NCBI GenBank assembly: GCA_964545715.1
Contig: CAZJHX010000175.1
Span: 1-21,334, forward strand
DNA from: CAZJHX01 sp964545715
Lineage (GTDB): Bacteria > Myxococcota_A > UBA9042 > GCA-2863065
Reading direction: 5' to 3'
Length of the DNA: 21,334 bases
Numbering within the stretch: the first letter of the stretch is position 1; every line of letters starts with the position of its first letter. Of this stretch, positions 1-7,149 are shown one piece after another. The notes under the pieces were generated by a model. It saw only the letters and a program-made list of their open reading frames with translations, ran no database searches and was not told the DNA's origin. Position numbers and translations under genes: made by a program.

Positions 1-162
1 GTCGCCGGTGTCCGTAGTGTCGCCGGTATCGGTGGTGTCACCGGTATCGCTGGTCACGGCGCCGGTATCGGTGGTCTCGTCGCCGCCGTCGTCACCGCAC
101 GCGGCCAGGCTCAACGCCAGCACCGACACAGTCATCCACACGCCCAGGTTGAAAAGCTTCAT
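1..162 (-). CDS. Putative lipoprotein with Asp/Thr-rich linker, riboswitch-controlled (5' part only)
   Basis: Only the first 54 codons are present; the gene runs off the left edge. The protein starts MKLFNLGVW, has a hydrophobic signal segment (residues 9-21) and a lipobox LAAC with the lipidated cysteine at residue 22. An acidic Asp/Thr/Gly linker follows from residue 23, built on a six-residue DTGDTT unit. Such linkers tether a surface domain to the membrane, but that domain lies outside the window, so no function can be given. The ATG at 162-160 is preceded by a strong GAGGAGG Shine-Dalgarno at about 171-177. The gene is the first one downstream of a cobalamin riboswitch, so a role in corrinoid capture or a B12-replaceable function is the natural inference. 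Sure of the reading frame and lipoprotein signal; role unknown. Confidence 0.8.
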   Translation of the reverse strand, partial: MKLFNLGVWMTVSVLALSLAACGDDGGDETTDTGAVTSDTGDTTDTGDTTDTGD

Positions 163-169
163 TTTTGGA

Positions 170-204
170 TCCTCCTCGCATCACTGTGGCCCTGATGAGG
201 AGGA
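170..204 (-). promoter_or_regulatory. Shine-Dalgarno-sequestering hairpin (riboswitch expression platform)
   Basis: In the minus-strand RNA the sequence UCCUCCUC (complement of 197-204) can pair perfectly over 8 bp with GAGGAGGA (complement of 170-177), the Shine-Dalgarno of the lipoprotein starting at 162. An inner AUCA/UGAU stem (193-196 with 180-183) extends it across a 2-nt bulge, leaving a 9-nt loop. Lying between the riboswitch and the start codon, it fits a translational off-switch. No U-run follows it, which argues against a transcription terminator. The pairing is visible in the sequence; its regulatory use is inferred. Confidence 0.65.
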
Positions 205-269
205 GATTGGTGGGGGTCCCGGTTGGGGAGCGCCGCCAGACTTCCGCCCGAAGTCATCAGTGACCGATG

Positions 270-412
270 AGCGACGCGCAGTCTCCTGGCTCCCGGGTCG
301 TTCGCCTACGGCCCTTCCCAACCCGACCAGGGTCAGTGGTGTCGCCGTGCTTGTCGCCGGTCACAGTTGCGGGGGCAGCACCGGGTTTTCACCGGTTTCC
401 AGCCACGTCGCT
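270..412 (-). promoter_or_regulatory. Cobalamin (B12) riboswitch
   Basis: Read on the minus strand, this stretch carries the conserved adenosylcobalamin aptamer blocks in order: GGAAACCGGTGAAAA, then CTGCCCCCGCAACTGTGA, then CCACTG, then GGGAAGG, GGCGAACGACCCGGGAGCC and the B12 box AGCCAGGAGAC. The closing helix P1 is visible as AGCGACG (406-412 on the plus strand reads cgtcgct) pairing with CGTCGCT (270-276). The order and near-consensus match to the family (Rfam cobalamin) make this one of the surest calls in the window. It lies 107 nt upstream of the lipoprotein start at 162, with the SD-hiding hairpin between them. Ligand-bound aptamers of this family normally lower expression of the downstream gene. 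Confidence 0.95.
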
Positions 413-426
413 GTATATGGTCCCGC

Positions 427-456
427 TGTCTAGCGCAGAGCGCGGGTCTAAGTCAA
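427..456 (-). promoter_or_regulatory. Candidate sigma70-type promoter for the riboswitch transcript
   Basis: On the minus strand a TTGACT box (451-456, five of six consensus bases) is followed after 18 nt by TAGACA (427-432, a weak -10). The implied start of transcription near 420 lies about eight bases before the first arm of riboswitch helix P1 at 412, exactly where a riboswitch leader should begin. The position is more persuasive than the -10 sequence. The -35 box is just outside the stop codon of the upstream spermidine-synthase-like gene (461-463). Confidence 0.45.
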
Positions 457-460
457 TCAG

Positions 461-2017
461 CTAGTTGGAGGCGTACCAGGGGCGGTACCACTCGGTCGCC
501 ATGTTGTCGTCGGTGATCAGCGGCTGGTGGGCGAAGCGCTTGCGCATGGTCTCGCAGGTGCCGGTCCACCCGTCCTCGGGTGTGTCCCGCGTCTTGTCTC
601 GCACGCTCAGCACCTCTTCCAGCCGCTCGCGCTGCGCTGCGTCGCTCAGGTCGAAGACGGGCTGCCCGTCGATGCGGTACTCCGTCAGCGCCTGGCGCCA
701 GCGCTCGCGGTCGATAACGACCGGGCTCATGCTTACGTAGACAAAGCTGAGGATGCGCAGGCCGTATTTGAAGTTGTGACAGCCGGTCTTCTGCGCGGCC
801 TCCGAGCCGGTGCAGTTGTAGCCGAAGACGCCGCCCTCGTTGAGGTGCGCTTTGACCAGCTCGTGGTACTCGGTGCTGAGCAGGTTTGTGATGTGCCCGC
901 GCCAGTGCCACGTGGTGTTTTGGATGATCGCGTCGAATTTGCGATCCGGGTTTGCCACCAGCCAGCGCCGCCCGTCGTCGATCAGAATCTCCACGCGCGG
1001 GTTGTCGACAAGTGACGCCACCGGCGGATACTGCGGGATCAGATCGAGATAACCCGGGTTGATCTCGATGATGGTCAGCTTCTCGACCCCGGGCGCGTGC
1101 GCCAGAACCTGCGCCCAGGAGCCTGAGCTGAGGCCGACCATGAGGACGTGCTTGGGGTCGGGATGCACCGCGCTCAGCGCGTACGGGCGGATCACCAGGT
1201 TGCGGTCCGGAAACAAAGAGGTGGAGAAGACCCCGTCGTAGACGCCGCCACCGTAGATCTCCCCGTCCTGGGTGACGTTGATCACGCCGCTGCGCGTCTC
1301 GATGGTGTGCGCAAAGCGCGTGTCGTCCGTGTAATCCTCTTTGAAGAGCAGCTTCTCGTAGACGCCGTCGTAGCGGGCGTCGGCGTCGAGCACGGCGCAG
1401 CTGCCCAGCACGGTGCACAGCAGCACGGACGCCGCGACACGTCGTGACGGGAGGCCCGTGGCAATGAAGAGTACCAGCGCCAGCAACAGCCCCATCAGGA
1501 CCAACAGCACGTTGACCTGCTGCAGGCTCATCACGTCCAGCAGAACGAAGCCGGTGATCAGCGACCCGGCGGCTGAGCCCACGATGTTGGCCAGGTAGAG
1601 AAACGACAGGCGCTCGCCCGCGAGATCGTCCGCGGGGATGCCGAAGTGGGCGATGAGCGGCAGGACGGCGCCAAACGCCGCGGCGACGAGCAGCACCGCG
1701 ATCAGCGACAGCGCGTAGGGCATGAACTGCACGGTCCAGGCGACGATCGGCACCAGCAGATAGCCGCCGATACTGGCGATGATCATCAGGATGGCCGGCA
1801 GTCTCAGGCGCTCACGCTGCATCGTTGCGTCCGGATCGCACCACCGCCGCGCGGCCAGCGCCCCGAGCGCGATGCCCAGCAGAAAGACGCTGAGTACGAC
1901 TCCAAAGCTGGAGGCGGTGCCGCCGGTGATGTACGCAAAGACGCGAAAGCACACGATCTCCATGGACAGGGAGATGAAGCCCGCGACGGCGACCGCGATC
2001 AGCGCCAGTACAAACAT
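461..2017 (-). CDS. Membrane-anchored spermidine-synthase-like protein, C-terminal part
   Basis: 518 residues starting MFVLALIAV. Residues 1-210 hold about seven membrane segments (roughly 1-24, 38-58, 74-95, 100-125, 138-160, 168-190, 194-210). Residues about 215-518 form a Rossmann methyltransferase-like polyamine-synthase domain: VGLSSGSW at 294-301 in the nucleotide loop position, EIN at 318-320, DDGRRW at 347-352. Where true spermidine synthases have the catalytic D-S/T-x-D/S motif, this protein has QNTTWHW (366-372), so aminopropyl transfer is doubtful. Members of the 'fused MFS/spermidine synthase' group look like this, and their substrates are mostly unknown. The ATG overlaps the TGA of the upstream gene by one base (TGATG), implying coupled translation. 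The open frame extends upstream, but that extension is the out-of-frame copy of the neighbouring gene. Confidence 0.8.
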   Translation of the reverse strand: MFVLALIAVAVAGFISLSMEIVCFRVFAYITGGTASSFGVVLSVFLLGIALGALAARRWCDPDATMQRERLRLPAILMIIASIGGYLLVPIVAWTVQFMPYALSLIAVLLVAAAFGAVLPLIAHFGIPADDLAGERLSFLYLANIVGSAAGSLITGFVLLDVMSLQQVNVLLVLMGLLLALVLFIATGLPSRRVAASVLLCTVLGSCAVLDADARYDGVYEKLLFKEDYTDDTRFAHTIETRSGVINVTQDGEIYGGGVYDGVFSTSLFPDRNLVIRPYALSAVHPDPKHVLMVGLSSGSWAQVLAHAPGVEKLTIIEINPGYLDLIPQYPPVASLVDNPRVEILIDDGRRWLVANPDRKFDAIIQNTTWHWRGHITNLLSTEYHELVKAHLNEGGVFGYNCTGSEAAQKTGCHNFKYGLRILSFVYVSMSPVVIDRERWRQALTEYRIDGQPVFDLSDAAQRERLEEVLSVRDKTRDTPEDGWTGTCETMRKRFAHQPLITDDNMATEWYRPWYASN

Positions 2018-2604
2018 CAGCCGCCCGCCCGCATGGCCAGGACGGAGGCTCCGACGCTGATGTTGAGGCCGGCGGCCAGCAGCACGGTTCCGGATTGCCC
2101 CAGGCTCGCCAGCAGTGTGACCCCGGTAGCAAACGCCGCGACCGCTGAGCCTAGGGTGTTCACGAAGTAGAGCGTGCCTACAGAGCGCCCGACGTTGCCG
2201 CTTTGGCGCACCGAGTGGGCCACCAGCAGGGGCAACGTGGCGCCCATCAGCATGGTCGGCAGCAGGACCAGCGCAAAGCTCAGGACAAAGGCGGCGGGTC
2301 CGGAGACGCCGGCAGTCAGCGCGCCGATCCAGTGGAAGATCGCCAGCGAAGCGGCGCCATACAATCCGATAGTGATCTCGATGCCGCCGAACCACAGCAG
2401 GATGCGGCGCTGAGGATCGCGCGAGATCCGGCCGCCGGCGAAACTCCCCAGGCCCAGGCCAAGCATGAACGCGGTCACAACGATGGTGACGGACTCGATG
2501 TTGACGCCGTAGATCGCGAACAGCGCGCGCTGCCAGACCACCTGGTAGACGAGCGCCGCCGATCCGGACAACAAGAACACCGCATATATGAAGGGCAGAC
2601 CCAT
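2017..2604 (-). CDS. Polytopic membrane protein, N-terminal half of fused MFS/spermidine-synthase type
   Basis: 195 residues starting MGLPFIYAVFLLSG, almost entirely hydrophobic with about six membrane segments, and containing EN-terminal motifs typical of these proteins: SGSAALVYQVVWQRAL (13-28) and TAFMLGLGLGS. In homologues this half and the following seven-helix plus synthase part are usually one polypeptide of 700-800 residues; here they are separate genes in different frames sharing one base. The ATG at 2604 was chosen because no in-frame start with a better ribosome site lies upstream. It diverges from the plus-strand gene at 2647 across only 42 bp. Likely forms a complex with its partner in the inner membrane (inference). 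Substrate unknown. Confidence 0.75.
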   Translation of the reverse strand: MGLPFIYAVFLLSGSAALVYQVVWQRALFAIYGVNIESVTIVVTAFMLGLGLGSFAGGRISRDPQRRILLWFGGIEITIGLYGAASLAIFHWIGALTAGVSGPAAFVLSFALVLLPTMLMGATLPLLVAHSVRQSGNVGRSVGTLYFVNTLGSAVAAFATGVTLLASLGQSGTVLLAAGLNISVGASVLAMRAGG

Positions 2605-2646
2605 AAAGCGGGGCGACTCTACACCGGCACGCCGCTTGCTCCAAGC

Positions 2647-3267
2647 ATGACTATGATCAGATTCGCCGTGTCGTGTGTCGTGTTGCTTCAATGGGGTACT
2701 GCGGAGGCCAAGCCGCCTGATCCAGCGGTAAAAATGGCCGGGCGCAAGGCCGATCCGGTCAAGAAAAGGACCTACCACCTTGGACTGGGCGTACTCCACC
2801 ATGGTGCGTACAACACGCAGCAGGCCTGCCAAGAGCGCACCGCGTTTGTGGGCTGCGCCTACATCCTGACCGGCCGCCAGCACGGGGAGGCGGTGATCGA
2901 TGTCGGCGCTGAGCTGGGCCCACGACTGATGTTGGGCGAGCACTGGCAGCTGTCCGCATCGGTGGGCTTCTCGACGCTGGAGCTGTTCGGGTGGCTGGCC
3001 TACGCCATCGCCAAGATGCAGCCCGGCGGGGGACCGAAAGACGGCGAGCGCAGCTCTGGGTCTTCTAAGAGGAGCTACGAGTTTCCCGAATTTCCGCTGC
3101 GGTTGTTCGTCGGGACTGCCGTGACGTGGCGCACGACCTACCAGCGCGTGACCTTTCTGGTGACCCTGGACGCGGAGTACACGCTGCTCGGGGTGCCCGG
3201 GCACGCGCTGAAGTACAAGCTGCCCAGCGGCTTTGGCGGTGGGATCTCGCTGGGGATCGGGCTGTAG
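2647..3267 (+). CDS. Exported protein of unknown function, possible outer-membrane barrel
   Basis: 206 residues. It begins MTMIRFAVSCVVLLQWGTAEA with a likely signal-peptidase site after AEA (residue 21); a second ATG two codons in (2653) would keep the signal peptide. The mature part has alternating polar/hydrophobic strands (for example RLMLGEHWQLSASVGFSTL, GGGISLGIGL at the end), as seen in small beta-barrel proteins. A Gly/Ser/Lys-rich loop lies near residues 125-140. The final residue is Leu, not the usual aromatic of an outer-membrane barrel, so localisation is uncertain. It matches no family I recognise. It is convergent with the ABC permease: the two stop codons are one base apart (3267 and 3269), leaving no room for a terminator. 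Confidence 0.7.
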   Translation: MTMIRFAVSCVVLLQWGTAEAKPPDPAVKMAGRKADPVKKRTYHLGLGVLHHGAYNTQQACQERTAFVGCAYILTGRQHGEAVIDVGAELGPRLMLGEHWQLSASVGFSTLELFGWLAYAIAKMQPGGGPKDGERSSGSSKRSYEFPEFPLRLFVGTAVTWRTTYQRVTFLVTLDAEYTLLGVPGHALKYKLPSGFGGGISLGIGL

Positions 3268-3268
3268 G

Positions 3269-4315
3269 CTACTGCCAGCGGAAGATGCGCAGGGCTACGA
3301 TGAATGTGACGATGCCCCAGGCGGTCATCACCGCCAGCTCCACGAGGCTCGCTGACAGCGGCGCTCCGTCGTTGATGACGTTGCGAAGGGCGTCGTTCAG
3401 CGCGGTCAGGGGCAGTGCGCGCAGCAGGGGATGCACCGCGTCGGGGAAGCGCTCGTAGCTGAAGAAGCTGCCCGAGAGCACCCACATGGGCAGCTGCACG
3501 AAGTTCATCCAGCCCTGGGCGGCCTCGACGCTGCGCGGACGAGCGGCGATCAGCAGGGCGATGCCGCCAAAAGCCAGCGCACCGAAGCCGGCGACCGCAG
3601 CAAGCGAGAGCCAGGACCCCACGATGGCCATGTCGAAGACGAAGACGCCTATGAGGATGAGCGCTGCCACCTGGATGGTCAGGAAGATGAGGCGCGACCC
3701 GAAGAACGCGAACAGAAAGTGCGGGCGCTGCATGGGGGTGACGGCAAAGCGCTTGAGCAGCTTGTCGGTGCGCGCCGTGACGACGGCAAACCCGATGCCC
3801 CACAGCGCGCTGCCCATCAGGTTCAGCCCGATCAGGCCCGGGATGAGAAAGTCGATGTAGCGTGAGCCGCGCTCCACCACGCGTGCGTCGCGCACCTTGG
3901 CCACGTCCTGGCGGCCCAGGGCGCGCTGGATCTCGTAGTCGATCGCCAGGCGAGCCACCTTGGCGCGCGGCTGATCCGGGTCGTATTGGTACAGCAGCTC
4001 AGCGCCCGGTGCGCCGATGGTGACGACGACATCGACATGGCCGTGAGCCAGCGCGTCTTCGGCCTCTGCCGCCGTCATGGTGCTGATCTTCAGGCCGTCG
4101 GGCTCGCCGATGCGCGTGGCCAGGGCGGCGGCTCCCTCGCCGGTGAACCCGACCACACTCTGCTCGGGCGGTCGCTCGCGAAACGCCAGGCCCAGCCCCA
4201 GCGCCAGCAGGATAGGAAAGCCGAAGACCCAGAAGACAGCGCCGGGTCGCCGCGCAAACTCAAAAAAGCGCGCGCGAGTCAGCTCCACCAGGGGATTGCC
4301 GGGTCGGTCAGCCAT
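3269..4315 (-). CDS. ABC-2 type transporter permease
   Basis: 348 residues with the classic ABC-2 exporter layout. There is one N-terminal helix (about 25-45, AVFWVFGFPILLALGLGLAF), then a periplasmic domain of about 110 residues. A C-terminal bundle of about five helices follows, starting at FLIPGLIGLNLMGSALWG. It includes the ABC-2 signature stretch LPMWVLSGSFFSYERFP and ends RIFRWQ. Its ATG overlaps the stop of the ATPase gene by 8 nt, so the two form one exporter. The family exports drugs, lipids or polysaccharides and pigments; nothing in the sequence fixes the substrate. It is the last gene of the minus-strand block that begins with the EMC-pathway enzymes. Confidence 0.9.
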   Translation of the reverse strand: MADRPGNPLVELTRARFFEFARRPGAVFWVFGFPILLALGLGLAFRERPPEQSVVGFTGEGAAALATRIGEPDGLKISTMTAAEAEDALAHGHVDVVVTIGAPGAELLYQYDPDQPRAKVARLAIDYEIQRALGRQDVAKVRDARVVERGSRYIDFLIPGLIGLNLMGSALWGIGFAVVTARTDKLLKRFAVTPMQRPHFLFAFFGSRLIFLTIQVAALILIGVFVFDMAIVGSWLSLAAVAGFGALAFGGIALLIAARPRSVEAAQGWMNFVQLPMWVLSGSFFSYERFPDAVHPLLRALPLTALNDALRNVINDGAPLSASLVELAVMTAWGIVTFIVALRIFRWQ

Positions 4316-5228
4316 CGCGCAGGTTTCGCCCGGTCAGGTGGATGAAGACGTCCTCGAGGGTGGCCTGGTGCGTGACCAGCTCCTCAAGTTGGACCGATTG
4401 GCTGTCCAGCGCCGCGATCAGGCCGGACAGGGCCTGCGTCCCCTCGCTGATGGTGAGCTGCCAGCTGCCGTCACCTTGAAGCGCCGCCGCGGTGACCCCC
4501 GCGAGCCCCTCCAACATGGCGGTCTCCAGCTGGGCATCGACGGTGAACTCCAGAATCTGTCCGCCGCCGAGCGACGCGATGAGCGCCGCGGGCGTATCCA
4601 GCGCGATGACGCGGCCGTGATCGATGACGGCGACCCGGTCGCAGAGCCGCGCCGCCTCGTCCATGTAGTGGGTGGTCAGCAGGGCGGTCCCGCCCCCTTG
4701 GCGAAAGGTCTCCACGACCTCCCAGATACGCAGCCGCGCCTGTGGGTCCAGCCCGGTGGTCGGCTCGTCCAAAAAGAGGATCTCGGGGTCGCCCACCAGC
4801 GCGCAGGCAAGGGCGACCCGCTGCTTCTGCCCGCCGGAGAGGTGGCCCAGGCGCGCGTCCGTCTTCTCCTGCAGGCCGAGCATGGCGATGACGTCGGTCG
4901 GTTGGCGGCCGCTGGCGTAGAAGCTGCGAAAGAGGCGCAGTGTCTCCCGCACGGTCAGCTTGTCGGACAGCCGCGTCTCCTGCAGCTGCACGCCGATGCG
5001 CTCGCGGATCTGACGATCGTGCCCAGTCCCCCACTTGAGGCCCAGCACTTCGACCTGGCCGGCGTCGGGGATGGTCAGCCCCTCCAAAATCTCGACGGTG
5101 GTGGTCTTGCCGGCGCCGTTGGGTCCGAGCAGGCCCAGACACTCGCCGGGGCGGCCGTGCAGATCGATGCCGTCCACGGCTTTGACGTCGCCGTAATGCT
5201 TGACCAACCCCTGACAGCGCAGCGCCAT
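4308..5228 (-). CDS. ABC transporter ATP-binding protein (ABC-2 exporter type)
   Basis: 306 residues with all ATPase motifs: Walker A GPNGAGKT (35-42), Q-loop around QLQE (81-84), signature LSGGQKQR (130-137), Walker B LFLDEP (151-156), D-loop and H-loop H187 (TTHYMDEA). The C-terminal 90 residues are the extension typical of CcmA/DrrA/NatA-like exporters. It starts 13 nt after the ethylmalonyl-CoA mutase stop codon with little visible ribosome site (TCTCGCCGCCGCA), so it is probably co-transcribed and translationally dependent on the EMC genes. It partners the overlapping permease gene. Substrate unknown. Confidence 0.93.
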   Translation of the reverse strand: MALRCQGLVKHYGDVKAVDGIDLHGRPGECLGLLGPNGAGKTTTVEILEGLTIPDAGQVEVLGLKWGTGHDRQIRERIGVQLQETRLSDKLTVRETLRLFRSFYASGRQPTDVIAMLGLQEKTDARLGHLSGGQKQRVALACALVGDPEILFLDEPTTGLDPQARLRIWEVVETFRQGGGTALLTTHYMDEAARLCDRVAVIDHGRVIALDTPAALIASLGGGQILEFTVDAQLETAMLEGLAGVTAAALQGDGSWQLTISEGTQALSGLIAALDSQSVQLEELVTHQATLEDVFIHLTGRNLRDG

Positions 5229-5241
5229 TGCGGCGGCGAGA

Positions 5242-7149
5242 CTACCCGGGTTCGGCCGCGAGGTCGATGATGCGTTGAATCAGCTCAGGTATCGAGAGAT
5301 CGCCGGGGCGGAAGACGGCGTCCACCCCCAGCTCCTCGAGCTTGGGCAGGTCCTCGTCGGGAATGATGCCGCCCATGATAAGCGGGATCGCGGAGGCGTC
5401 GGCCTTGGCCAGCGCGTGCTTGATCTCCTGCGCAATATGCAGATGCGAGCCGGACAGCGAGCTGACGCCGATGATGTCCGCGTCCTCCTGGATGGCGGTG
5501 GCAGCGATCGCCTCGGGGCGCTGCTTGATGCCGGTGTACACGACCTCCATGCCCGCGCGCGAGCACGCGACCGCCAGCAGCTTGACGGCGTTGACGTGCC
5601 CGTCCAGACCGCTCTTGCCCAGCACGATCCGCAGCTTGCGGTTGGCCTTGGGCACCTCGAACGGCACGTTGCGCGCGCCCTCGGCGCCCAGAGGAGCCGT
5701 AAAGCGACCGCCGACGGCCTGCTCCAGCGTCTGAGTCCACTCCCCGGTGGTGCCGCCGGCTTTTGCGAGCGCGATGGATGCTGGCATGATGTTGTCGCCA
5801 TCTGTGAACGCCGTTCGCAGTTTCATCATCGCCTCGGCTACGGCGCCCGGATCGCGCTCCAGCGCCCGGTATTGGCGCAGGTTGATCAGGTGGCGGCGCA
5901 GCATCTCCGGGTCGGCCGTGGTCTCTTCGGTGGACGCGCCGCCTACAAGATTCACGGGCGCTTCGAAGGCGTTGACAGCCACCTGAATGGTCTCGCCGCT
6001 CTCGACGGCCGACTTCCAGCGCACCAGGGCGGCCGTGAGCTCCTCGCTGATCCAGCCGATCGACCGCGCATAGCCGAGCTCGCGCATCTTGGCGACGATC
6101 GTCCTGGCGTCGTCGATCGTCTCCTTCGTCTTGCCCTCGATGATCTTGGAGCCTTCGAAGATGTCGCCGTGGTCGGCCAGATCCGTCTCGTACATCAGGA
6201 CCTGCTGGGTGCGCAGAGCCAGGGTCTGCTCGGCCTCGTCGGGCAGACTGAGCGCCTCCCGGAAGCCGGGCAGCTGAAGGGCGCCGACGCGGGCGGAGGC
6301 GCTCATCACGACCGGCAGGGCCTGGTACGCGATGCGGATGATGTTCACCTCGGGCTGCTGGGCCGTGAGAGTGAGCGAGCGGACCTGGCAGCCGGCGCGG
6401 AAGCGGACGTTCTCGACGCCGTACTCGTCCTTGCAGACCTGCTTCCAAAGCTGGCTGTAGGCGCGCACTTTGGCGATCTCCGCGACCAGCTCGATGCCCG
6501 AGTTGATAAAGAACGAGATGCGCTTCACCACGTTCTCGAACTGCGCCTCGGTCACGTTGGGCCGGATCGAGTCCAAGATCAGGACGGCGTTGCCGATCGC
6601 CAGCCCAACCTCCTGGGCGGGCGTGGCTCCGGACTCCATGTAGTGGTAGCCGCACATGTTGATCGGGTTCCACTTGGGCACGTACTCTGCCGCGTACTCA
6701 ATCACATCGGTGGACAGCCGAAGGGACGTCTCGGGGTCAAAGACGTAGGTGCCGCGCGCGACGAACTCTTTCATCAGGTCGTTTTGCACGGTGCCGCGCA
6801 GGTCGCCGAAGTCCAGCCCGTGATGCTCCGCCAGCGCCAGGTACATAGCAAAGAGCCAGGGCGCGGTGGCGTTGATCGTCATGGACGTGTTGATCTTGTC
6901 CAGCGGGATGCCTCGGAACAGGCGCTCCATGTCGGCCAGCGTGCAGACCGCTACGCCGGTGCCGCCGACCTCGCCGGCTGACATGATGTGGTCGCTGTCG
7001 TAGCCGTTCTGGGTCGGCAGGTCGAACGCGACGGAGAGCCCGCGCTGCCCTTTGGCCAGGTTGGCCCGGTACCGGGCGTTGGTCGTCTCGGGATCCGCGA
7101 AGCCGGCGTAGGTACGGATGATCCAGGGTGGGCGCTCGTCGAGCTTCAA
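5242..7149 (-). CDS. ecm: Ethylmalonyl-CoA mutase (B12-dependent)
   Basis: 635 residues: an acyl-CoA mutase barrel (about 1-490) fused to a B12-binding domain (about 505-635). The enzyme converts ethylmalonyl-CoA to methylsuccinyl-CoA in the EMC pathway. Ecm rather than methylmalonyl-CoA mutase is supported by AFDLPTQ (41-47; Mcm usually AFDLATH), by ALQLPGFREALSLP (290-303) in place of the Mcm HTNSxDEA stretch, by the single-chain short form, and by the adjacent mcd and lyase genes. The B12 domain has the histidine ligand in D516-G-H518, a GSH segment (567-569) and GGIIP (593-597), but the DxHxxG glycine is Ala521. The start is TTG at 7149, overlapping the mcd stop (TTGA), with AAGG nine bases upstream; no later start keeps the conserved PWIIRTYAG segment. 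Confidence 0.88.
   Translation of the reverse strand: MKLDERPPWIIRTYAGFADPETTNARYRANLAKGQRGLSVAFDLPTQNGYDSDHIMSAGEVGGTGVAVCTLADMERLFRGIPLDKINTSMTINATAPWLFAMYLALAEHHGLDFGDLRGTVQNDLMKEFVARGTYVFDPETSLRLSTDVIEYAAEYVPKWNPINMCGYHYMESGATPAQEVGLAIGNAVLILDSIRPNVTEAQFENVVKRISFFINSGIELVAEIAKVRAYSQLWKQVCKDEYGVENVRFRAGCQVRSLTLTAQQPEVNIIRIAYQALPVVMSASARVGALQLPGFREALSLPDEAEQTLALRTQQVLMYETDLADHGDIFEGSKIIEGKTKETIDDARTIVAKMRELGYARSIGWISEELTAALVRWKSAVESGETIQVAVNAFEAPVNLVGGASTEETTADPEMLRRHLINLRQYRALERDPGAVAEAMMKLRTAFTDGDNIMPASIALAKAGGTTGEWTQTLEQAVGGRFTAPLGAEGARNVPFEVPKANRKLRIVLGKSGLDGHVNAVKLLAVACSRAGMEVVYTGIKQRPEAIAATAIQEDADIIGVSSLSGSHLHIAQEIKHALAKADASAIPLIMGGIIPDEDLPKLEELGVDAVFRPGDLSIPELIQRIIDLAAEPG

Noticed and set aside
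240..256. Intrinsic terminator downstream of the riboswitch (GACTTC/GAAGTC stem)
   Set aside because: The stem is only 6 bp and has no U-run after it on the minus strand; the SD-hiding hairpin is the better expression platform.
2017..3204. Long form of the first membrane gene starting near 3204
   Set aside because: The extra 200 codons are antisense to the exported plus-strand protein and lack hydrophobic segments; membrane-protein similarity starts at the ATG at 2604.
3269..5228. ABC transporter as a B12 importer (BtuCD)
   Set aside because: The permease is of ABC-2 exporter type with six helices and a large periplasmic loop, and no substrate-binding protein is present.
5275..6981. Plus-strand open frame of 568 codons opposite ecm
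   Set aside because: Shadow of the mutase; composition is Arg/Leu/Gly-rich and the opposite strand has unambiguous family motifs.
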